Below are positions 58,036 to 64,000 of a DNA stretch of 64,000 nt, piece by piece. The notes beneath the pieces are model-generated. The model was given only the letters and a program-made list of their open reading frames with translations, was not told where the DNA came from and made no database searches. The stretch's first letter is position 1. Each line of letters starts with the position of its first letter. The position numbers and the translations under genes are program-made. Location of the stretch: NCBI GenBank assembly GCA_002083655.1, contig MSXR01000015.1, forward strand, positions 153,131-217,130, in the 5' to 3' direction. The stretch is from Proteobacteria bacterium ST_bin14. Lineage in GTDB: Bacteria > Pseudomonadota > Alphaproteobacteria > Sphingomonadales > Sphingomonadaceae.

Positions 58036-59505
58036 ATGCGCATGGGAATCTTGGGCGTACTGCTTGTGTTGCCCAGCGCGGCATTGGCGCAGGAAGCGGG
58101 CGAACGCTCCGCGCAGGGCGACGTCGCCATCACCATCTATAATGGCGACATCGCGCTGGTGCAGGATACCCGCCAGCTGAGCCTGCCCGCTGGGGTGTCG
58201 CGCCAGGATTTTCCCGACGTATCGACGCAAATCCGCCCGCAAACGGTGCGGTTGAGCGCTGCGGGCACGACGATTGTCGAACAGAATTATGATTATGATC
58301 TGCTGAGCCCGGCGGCGCTGATGGAAAAGGCAGTCGGGCAGACGATCACGCTGCTGCGCACGAACCCGGCCACGGGTGCCGAGACCCGCGAACAGGCAAA
58401 GGTGCTGGCGTCGAACGACGGTGTTGTCCTGCAAATCGGCAACCGGATTGAGATTTTGCGCGATGATGGCCTGCCGGTGCGCGTCGTTTTCAGTTCCTTG
58501 CCCCCCAATTTGCGGGCGCGGCCAACGCTTTCAGTCACGCTCGACACGCAAACCGCGGGAACCCGCCCAGTGACGATCAGCTATCTGACCGGCGGGCTTG
58601 GCTGGAATGCCGATTATGTCGCCCTGTTCGATGAGGCAAAATCGAGCATCGACGTGCAGGGCTGGGTAACGTTGCGTAACAGCGGGGCCACCCGCTTTGC
58701 CAATGCCGAAACCGTGCTGGTGGCGGGCGTGCCGGGCAACAGCAATGGCAATCGCGGACGACCGTCGTTCGCGCCGGGATCGCGGGCGGGCACGGAAACG
58801 GCGGCGCGGGCACGGCTGGGGGACTTTTACCTCTATCCGCTGGCGGCGCGCACCACGATTGCAGCGAACCAGCAAAAACAGGTTAGTTTCCTGAGCGTGG
58901 GCGGGGTGCCTGCGCGCAAAGCCTATGAATATACAAATGGCTGGCTGGGATCGCAGGATGACCCGCAAAGCGTGGCGACGGTGCTGAATTTCTCATCGTC
59001 GTCATCGGGCGGGCTGGGCGATGCGCTGCCTGCGGGCACGGTGCGGGTGTATATTCGCGATGCCAAGGGCCAGCCACAGTTCATCGGCGAAAACGCGATT
59101 GGCCACACCCCGATGGGATCAACGCTGGCGCTGAAGACGGGGGAAGCATTTGACGTGAAGGTCAAGCCGACCGTGGAAAAGCGTGAGAAAATCCTGAGCG
59201 ATGAATGGGAGCGCAGCGGCAAATACCGCATCACCCGCGATGGCGGCACGCCGCGTGTGATCGAGATTGAGCGCAGCGTGACCTATTACCGCACGACCAT
59301 GAGCTACCGTGTCAGCAACGCCCGGCCTGAGGCGGTGACGGTGGATGTGACGCAAGCCGGGCTCGACAGCTATTGGCACGACACCCGCGTGCCGGTGGAG
59401 AGCCTGCCGGGCGAGCAGCGCTCGCTTGATGAGCGGGTGTGGCATGTGCCGGTGCCCGCCAATGGCGAGACGGTGCTGACCGTTTCCTTCGACACGCGGT
59501 ATTGA
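58036..59505 (+). CDS. Exported DUF4139 protein, first of a tandem pair
   Basis: A 489-residue protein with signal peptide MRMGILGVLLVLPSAALAQ. The DUF4139 body appears as VTISYLTGGLGWNADYVALF...VQGWVTLRNSGATRFANAE and ends with YYRTTMSYRVSNARPEAVTV...VPANGETVLTVSFD. These proteins are probably beta-rich envelope proteins; function is unknown. The gene is separated by 5 bases from a second DUF4139 gene that is clearly related, so duplication is likely. Confidence 0.88.
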   Translation: MRMGILGVLLVLPSAALAQEAGERSAQGDVAITIYNGDIALVQDTRQLSLPAGVSRQDFPDVSTQIRPQTVRLSAAGTTIVEQNYDYDLLSPAALMEKAVGQTITLLRTNPATGAETREQAKVLASNDGVVLQIGNRIEILRDDGLPVRVVFSSLPPNLRARPTLSVTLDTQTAGTRPVTISYLTGGLGWNADYVALFDEAKSSIDVQGWVTLRNSGATRFANAETVLVAGVPGNSNGNRGRPSFAPGSRAGTETAARARLGDFYLYPLAARTTIAANQQKQVSFLSVGGVPARKAYEYTNGWLGSQDDPQSVATVLNFSSSSSGGLGDALPAGTVRVYIRDAKGQPQFIGENAIGHTPMGSTLALKTGEAFDVKVKPTVEKREKILSDEWERSGKYRITRDGGTPRVIEIERSVTYYRTTMSYRVSNARPEAVTVDVTQAGLDSYWHDTRVPVESLPGEQRSLDERVWHVPVPANGETVLTVSFDTRY

Positions 59506-59510
59506 TTGGC

Positions 59511-61037
59511 ATGCGCGGGCTGTTGGCCCTCGCTGCCCTGTTTGCGTCGCTAGGGGGCTTGCCCGCCGCCGCGCAACAGGTCGTGACGTCCGCCGGGCCC
59601 GAGAAAGTCTCCGTGACCGTCTACCGCGCGCCCAACCGCGATTCGGACGAGGCGATCGATCGCGGCAATCCCGATGGCTATGCGTTGATCACTGAAACGC
59701 GCACATTGACCTTGCCCGCCGGGCGGACGACGATCAGGTTCGAGGGTGTGGCGGGCAATATCTTCCCCGAAAGTGCGATCATCGGCGGGCTGGCGCAGGG
59801 GGTGCGCGAGAAGAACCTCGATGCCGATCTGCTCTCAGCGCGCAGCCTTTATGATCGCGCGCTCGGCCGCCGCGTCATGATCCGCCGCACCAACAAGGCG
59901 ACGGGCAAGGTCAGCGAGGAGCAGGCGACGATTCGCTCGGGTGTGGACGGCGCGGCGGTGATCCAGACTGGCGACGGGGTGGAGGCGCTGCAATGCACCG
60001 GCCTGCCCGAGACGATTCTGTATGACGGCGTGCCGCAAGGGCTAGCCGCCAAGCCGACGCTGTCGATTGAGGTTGATAGCGCCGCCGCCAGCACATCGAC
60101 GATTACATTGTCCTATCTCGCTGGCGGGTTCGATTGGCAGGCCGATTATGTCATCCGGCTGCTGCCGGGCGGCGCGCGGGCAGACATCTTCGCCTGGGTA
60201 ACGCTGGCATCGAGCGACGTGACGAGCTTTGCACAGGCTGGCACGCAAGTGATTGCGGGCAAGCCGAACCGCGAATCGACGACCAGCTTTGGTGATTTCG
60301 GGTCGGGGTCGCTCAGCCTGCAATGCTGGCCGACCGGCGGTGGGTCGCCCCTGATTTCGCCCCCTATGGCCATGGCAGCACCGCCACCGCTGCCTGCGCC
60401 AATGATGATGAGGGCAGAGGCAATGGATGATGCAGCCAGCATCATCGTGACGGGCACTCGCAAGGTGGCGCAGGAGGAACTGGGCGACTTCAAGCTTTAT
60501 CGCATTGCCGATCCCGTGACGGTGGCGTCAAAGGCGCAAAAGCAGGTGGGCTTGCTGTCGAGCGAATCGGTGCCCGTCGCGATCGCCTATGTAAGCGATG
60601 TCTATGAGAACGAGGTCGATGACCCCATCATGACGATCCGCGCGAAGAACCGGCGCGAGGCCGGGCTCGGCCTGCCGCTGCCCGCCGGGCAAGCGGCTGT
60701 GTTCGAGGCAACAGGCGGACGGCCGATCCTGGTCGGCGAAAGCTCGACCGACGACAAGGCGGTGGGCGAAGATGTCGAGTTCAAGCTGGGGACAAGCCCA
60801 AGCGTTAGCGCCGATGCCGATGAGGTGATTCGCAAGGGGCGGCGCACCGGCTACCGGTTGACTGTTACCAACGCCAATTCCTGGCCGATCGCCTATGAGG
60901 CGAAGTTCGCGCCGGTCGATGGGCGGTTCACCGCTTCGGCCAAGCTCGGCAAGCGCGATGGCAAGGCGTTATGGACGGTCAGTGTGCCGGCCAATGGAAC
61001 TGCCATGCTCGATTACACAATCATCGGGCAGCGATAG
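59511..61037 (+). CDS. Exported DUF4139 protein, second of a tandem pair
   Basis: A 508-residue paralogue of its neighbour with signal peptide MRGLLALAALFASLGGLPAA. Matching segments include ITLSYLAGGFDWQADYVIRL, FAWVTLASSDVTSFAQAGTQ and a final VSVPANGTAMLDYTIIG. Only this copy carries a linker of about 45 residues rich in Pro, Met and Ala, then DDAASIIVTGTRKVAQEELG. IIVTGTR resembles the TonB-box/plug start found in TonB-dependent receptors. ATG 59511 follows directly on the first gene; the longer frame overlaps it. Confidence 0.86.
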   Translation: MRGLLALAALFASLGGLPAAAQQVVTSAGPEKVSVTVYRAPNRDSDEAIDRGNPDGYALITETRTLTLPAGRTTIRFEGVAGNIFPESAIIGGLAQGVREKNLDADLLSARSLYDRALGRRVMIRRTNKATGKVSEEQATIRSGVDGAAVIQTGDGVEALQCTGLPETILYDGVPQGLAAKPTLSIEVDSAAASTSTITLSYLAGGFDWQADYVIRLLPGGARADIFAWVTLASSDVTSFAQAGTQVIAGKPNRESTTSFGDFGSGSLSLQCWPTGGGSPLISPPMAMAAPPPLPAPMMMRAEAMDDAASIIVTGTRKVAQEELGDFKLYRIADPVTVASKAQKQVGLLSSESVPVAIAYVSDVYENEVDDPIMTIRAKNRREAGLGLPLPAGQAAVFEATGGRPILVGESSTDDKAVGEDVEFKLGTSPSVSADADEVIRKGRRTGYRLTVTNANSWPIAYEAKFAPVDGRFTASAKLGKRDGKALWTVSVPANGTAMLDYTIIGQR

Positions 61038-61049
61038 AACATCAATTCA

Positions 61050-61155
61050 CCCCTCCCCTTCAGGGGAGGGGACGGGGGTGGGGGCTGTCAGTCTCACCGA
61101 GACCGAGGTGCTTGGGGATGGTCCCCACCCCAACCCCTCCCCTGAAGGGGAGGGG
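61050..61155. repeat. 106-base inverted repeat of two CCCCTCCCC hairpins
   Basis: Two hairpins, CCCCTCCCC-TTCA-GGGGAGGGG (61050-61071) and CCCCTCCCC-TGAA-GGGGAGGGG (61134-61155), face each other as inverted copies and share flanks GGGGACGGGGGTGGGG and CCCCACCCCAACCCC. The form is that of a REP/BIME-like element common in sphingomonads and could end transcription of the DUF4139 pair. The rest of the 221-base gap shows nothing. Confidence 0.8.
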
Positions 61156-61258
61156 CTAAAGGATGGCACCATCTGATCACAAACCGCCCTAAACTACGTT
61201 TTGGTAAGGCTGGTTTGCTTCGCCGGGGAAACTTGCCTCGAATCAAACCGAAAATACC

Positions 61259-61537
61259 TCAGCCGATATCCTTGACGCGTTCGTCATGCCCCGTGCCGGA
61301 ACTGAGGAACACCAGCCCCATCAGCGCCGCCGTCAGCATGATCGTGCCGCCAAAGCCGCCGACCGCCGCAGCGATGGTGATCCATGACAAGGGGCCATAG
61401 GCGTAGTTGAGCAACAGGATCGCGCCGGTGACGATGATAATCATCGCCCCAGTCATCCAGCGCATGATCATGCGGTACCGCGCCCAGGCAAAGGCGGCAT
61501 ATTCGGGGTCATCGAGTCCGGTGGTTGTTTCAGGCAT
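61259..61537 (-). CDS. Small two-helix membrane protein
   Basis: A 92-residue protein beginning MPETTTGLDDPEYAAFAWAR with two membrane segments (MTGAMIIIVTGAILLLNYAY, WITIAAAVGGFGGTIMLTAA) and a short soluble tail. ATG 61537 is the best start; the longer frame upstream runs across the promoter of the divergent CBS gene. Family not recognised, though similar proteins are common in sphingomonads. Confidence 0.75.
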   Translation of the reverse strand: MPETTTGLDDPEYAAFAWARYRMIMRWMTGAMIIIVTGAILLLNYAYGPLSWITIAAAVGGFGGTIMLTAALMGLVFLSSGTGHDERVKDIG

Positions 61538-61624
61538 TGCTTTCAATTGCCGTGGAAAAGTGGAATCCTCAACCCCGCCGAGTCCTTTGTCGTGAGCAAG
61601 GGGCCGGGTTGAGGAGAGAATCGC

Positions 61625-62053
61625 ATGACAATCGCAGCGATCTTGAGCGGCAAGGGGCGAGATGTTTTGTCCGTTACCGCACATCAAACCGTGATGGAGG
61701 CAGCAGCCTTGCTGGCGCAGCGGCGAATCGGCGCGCTGCCGGTGATGGACGGCCCCAGCGTTGCGGGCATATTTTCCGAACGCGATGTTATTCATGCGCT
61801 GGCGAATCACGGCGCAGATGCACTCGCGCTGAAGGTGGGCGATGTGATGACAGCCCCTGCCATCACGGTGAGCCCGGCTGATTCGGTTATTGGCGCGCTA
61901 TCGCTCATGTCTCGGCGGCGGATTCGCCATTTGCCGGTGCTGGAAGGCGGGCGGATCATCGGGGTCGTTTCGATCGGTGATCTCGTTAAATACCGAATCG
62001 ACCGGATTGAGGCCGATGCCGCCGCGATGCGCGATTATATCCAGACGGCGTGA
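61625..62053 (+). CDS. CBS-domain pair protein
   Basis: A 142-residue protein consisting of two CBS motifs (DVLSVTAHQTVMEAAALLAQ with IGALPVMDGPSVAGIFSERD, and AITVSPADSVIGALSLMSRR with IRHLPVLEGGRIIGVVSIGD). Such Bateman modules bind adenine nucleotides and sense energy state; the partner is unknown. ATG 61625 has a GGAGAG site. Convergent with the flippase gene, only 6 bases between stops. Confidence 0.92.
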   Translation: MTIAAILSGKGRDVLSVTAHQTVMEAAALLAQRRIGALPVMDGPSVAGIFSERDVIHALANHGADALALKVGDVMTAPAITVSPADSVIGALSLMSRRRIRHLPVLEGGRIIGVVSIGDLVKYRIDRIEADAAAMRDYIQTA

Positions 62054-62059
62054 TCGAGA

Positions 62060-63571
62060 TCAGGCACTGGCGGGCATAGGGTTTGGTGCGCGCTGGGCCG
62101 CGGGCTGGCGCCGCACGATGGCGATAATCTCGGTGATGGCGGCGCGGGAGAAGATGCTGAGCCAGCCCACATAAACGCCCCCGCCCACCACCACCAGCAC
62201 GGCGAGCCGCAGCGGCGCCGGAACCACGGGCAAGGCCGCGTCGATCATCATCACGCTCACGCCCATCGCCACGGCTGCAATAAGCGGGGGCAGGATTGAT
62301 GCAAATAATGCACGCGCTGAAACCCCGATCACCGGCAGCGTGCGCCCCAGGCTGATCACCAGATACAGGGGATAAGCGGCCAGCCACGAACAGGCCAGGC
62401 CAATCACGCCCCATTGAATGCCGATCAGATAGGCGCTGCCGAGCAGCACGGCACCAGTTGCGCCATTGCGCACGCTGATGCCGGGATGGCCGGTCGCGTC
62501 GCAGGCCGGCGCGAGCAAAACCTGTAATGTCAGCATCGGCATGGCGCAGGCCAGAATGCGGACAATGGGGATAGCCTCCACCCATTTCGGGCCCAGCATC
62601 GTCACCACAATCGGTTCGGCGGTAACCGCCAGCCCCACGTAAAAGGGCAGAGCTGCCGTCAAGATGACGCGCACGCTGCGCGCAAATGCACTGGCGATGG
62701 CGCTGCTATCATCCTGCATCCGCGCATAGGCCGAAAAGGCGACCTCGTTCAGCGGCGGCACCACCTTTGATACAAAGATCTGCGTCAGGAACAGACTGGT
62801 GGTATAGATGCCCAGCATGTGCGGGTTAAGGCTGCGGCCGGCGATGAACACATCCATCTGGCTTTCGACAAACCATAGCAACTGGCCGATTGCCATGACG
62901 CTGCCATAGCGCGCCAGGTGACCTGCGCCCCGAAAATCAAAGATCGGCCACATCAGCGATCGTGCCGCAACCGTCAGTCCCACGGCGCGAACGGCGAACA
63001 TCACCAGTGGCGCGATCACCAGCGTCCACACGCCCAACCCGGCCATTGCCCCGATCAGCGCGGCACTGGCGCTGGCGATGGACGACAAAATGTTGACCCG
63101 CGCCTGCCGTTTGAAATCCATCGACCGTGACAAGAGCGCATAGGCGAGCGCCATGAACGGCGTGGTCGCATAGATTAGCGCCTGCACCTGCAGCATCTGG
63201 CCGACGATTGGCTGGCGATAATATGCCGCCGCAACGGGCGCCAGAATCAGCTGGATCGTCGCCAGCCCCAGATTGACGAGCAACATCATGCCAAACAGCT
63301 GGCGGATCTGGCGGTCAGTAACATCGGGCTGGCGGATCAAGCCGCTCGCCAGACCATAGCCGTTGAGCATGTTAAGCAACAGCACCACCACCTGCGTCAT
63401 GGCGAACAGCCCGTAATCGGCCGGCGCCAGAATGCGAATCACCATGAAGGTGGCGCCCCATTGCACCATCTGCGCAAAGATTTGGCTGCCCGACCGCCAG
63501 ATTACGGCGCTGCGGACCTGATCGGCCAGCGATTCCGACTCGCGAATCAGGGTGGGAGAGGGTGATTCCAT
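62060..63571 (-). CDS. Wzx-like polysaccharide flippase (MOP superfamily)
   Basis: A 503-residue membrane protein with about 14 helices. The start, SLADQVRSAVIWRSGSQIFA followed by ILAPADYGLFAMTQVV, is typical of lipopolysaccharide-biosynthesis flippases of the WzxC/PST group. Conserved parts include YGLASGLIRQPDVTDRQIRQ and LLSRSMDFKRQARVNILSSI. These proteins flip lipid-linked oligosaccharides across the inner membrane. No glycosyltransferase genes are adjacent within the window, so the polysaccharide is unknown. Confidence 0.9.
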   Translation of the reverse strand: MESPSPTLIRESESLADQVRSAVIWRSGSQIFAQMVQWGATFMVIRILAPADYGLFAMTQVVVLLLNMLNGYGLASGLIRQPDVTDRQIRQLFGMMLLVNLGLATIQLILAPVAAAYYRQPIVGQMLQVQALIYATTPFMALAYALLSRSMDFKRQARVNILSSIASASAALIGAMAGLGVWTLVIAPLVMFAVRAVGLTVAARSLMWPIFDFRGAGHLARYGSVMAIGQLLWFVESQMDVFIAGRSLNPHMLGIYTTSLFLTQIFVSKVVPPLNEVAFSAYARMQDDSSAIASAFARSVRVILTAALPFYVGLAVTAEPIVVTMLGPKWVEAIPIVRILACAMPMLTLQVLLAPACDATGHPGISVRNGATGAVLLGSAYLIGIQWGVIGLACSWLAAYPLYLVISLGRTLPVIGVSARALFASILPPLIAAVAMGVSVMMIDAALPVVPAPLRLAVLVVVGGGVYVGWLSIFSRAAITEIIAIVRRQPAAQRAPNPMPASA

Positions 63572-63665
63572 AGCGATTTGCTATGCCGCAAGGTGATTAC
63601 GGAGCCGTAAACCCTAGGACTTCTGCGGGTTGCAGCCCCCATTGTAAGAAAATTGCAAAAAGGCG

Positions 63666-63694
63666 TTGACGGGTGTTGGAGCCACCCATATAAG
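63666..63694 (+). promoter_or_regulatory. Sigma-70 promoter of an rRNA operon
   Basis: TTGACG (63666-63671) and TATAAG (63689-63694) are separated by exactly 17 bases. The box quality, orientation and following boxA-containing leader all fit an rRNA P1 promoter. It fires away from the flippase gene. Confidence 0.8.
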
Positions 63695-64000
63695 CCACTC
63701 CACCGCAGCGATGGACCACACGGTCCGCTTCTGCAGTCACCAAATCCTCGGCGCTAGCCCAGCCCCCCATAAAAAGGGGAACGGGAAAGCGTCGGTCTTT
63801 TGCGCTCTTTGACATTGTTGGTACAGATGAAGGGACATGTGGGCGGCGGCTCCGGGTTCGACGGTTTTAAGGCGTCGATACTCGGTAAATTAAGCCGTTC
63901 CTTTATGGACGTCCAGCGGGGCTTGCTCCGATGGCCGGCTCATATGTCTCAATTTACATATCCACTAGTGAATGTAATTGTGCAGGAATGGCTCCTTGAA
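63695..64000 (+). ncRNA. 5' leader of an rRNA operon (16S lies beyond the window)
   Basis: The 300 bases behind the promoter contain no coding frame. They include a boxA-like antitermination site, ACATGTGGGC (about 63835-63845) that can pair with GCTCATATGT (63938-63949) as part of a processing stem, and the TGTCTCAATTTACAT and GGAATGGCTCCTTGAA stretches I associate with sphingomonad 16S leaders. The 16S start itself is not in the window, so this is inferred. Confidence 0.75.
63804..63814 (+). promoter_or_regulatory. boxA antitermination site
   Basis: GCTCTTTGACA matches the rRNA boxA consensus (TGCTCTTTAACA) except for one base. boxA RNA recruits NusB/NusE so that polymerase resists termination through the rRNA genes. 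Confidence 0.75.

Noticed and set aside
63597..63815. 72-codon minus-strand frame beginning MSKSAKDRRF upstream of the flippase.
   Set aside because: It covers the rRNA promoter and boxA, and has no family features.
63840..63910. tRNA- or tmRNA-like string GGGTTCGACGG near the window end.
   Set aside because: No acceptor stem or cloverleaf can be drawn; the stretch fits an rRNA leader better.

Overview
The window is chromosomal DNA of high G+C content from an alphaproteobacterium, most likely a member of the Sphingomonadaceae. Support comes from gene content (41-residue bL36, GapR/DUF2312, DUF1244, DUF4167, paired DUF4139 proteins, S10, M61, M16 and S45 exported hydrolases, a hisS-prfA-prmC run) and from the last 300 bases, which look like a sphingomonad rRNA operon promoter and leader; 16S would start just past the window edge. 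This is inference from family knowledge; no database was searched.

Layout. 1-11 kb: 2OG-Fe(II) oxygenase and clpB (minus), then penicillin acylase, an M16 peptidase broken near its C-terminus by an in-frame TGA, a small protein, and purE-purK. 11-16 kb: two lower-G+C accessory insertions (11.1-12.9 kb and 14.5-15.6 kb) around the rRNA-modification genes rlmJ and rluE. 15.7-22 kb: DUF1295, S10 peptidase, gpmA, M14 carboxypeptidase with DUF4136, rpmJ, HAD hydrolase. 22.0-24.1 kb: a third insertion carrying a solitary OLD-family ATPase/TOPRIM nuclease. 24-33.5 kb: pyk, DUF1244, amidohydrolase, gapR, a HEPN-like protein, yebC, and a ruvC-ruvA-ruvB cluster in which a VapD toxin-antitoxin pair and a glyoxalase-family gene lie between ruvA and ruvB. 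33.6-40.7 kb: ABC exporter pair, then ybgC-tolQRAB-pal closed by a strong terminator. 40.7-42.1 kb: an SPFH / ribbon-helix-helix / membrane-protein operon with a perfect palindrome in its promoter. 42-53 kb: S1/P1 nuclease, isoaspartyl peptidase, acyltransferase, ispG with an SMR gene, a VapBC pair coupled to EamA-GNAT-GNAT-TfoX, ppa, M61 peptidase, DUF1345. 53-58 kb: hisS with an aberrant 3' end, a second diverged copy of the prfA 5' end fused to dispersed palindromic repeats, then prfA, prmC, DUF4167. 58-64 kb: two DUF4139 genes, a repeat block, a CBS protein, a Wzx-like flippase, and the rRNA promoter and leader.

Most of the window is ordinary housekeeping DNA. The best leads are: (1) hisS-prfA, where an open frame made of a duplicated prfA start plus repeats keeps ATGA overlaps at both ends; (2) the TGG-to-TGA change in the M16 peptidase, with 32 intact codons behind it; (3) a toxin-antitoxin pair inside the Holliday-junction operon; (4) the SPFH/RHH operon with its likely self-operator; (5) three accessory insertions bordered by related short sequences. 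I found no CRISPR array, transposase, integrase or complete tRNA/rRNA gene.
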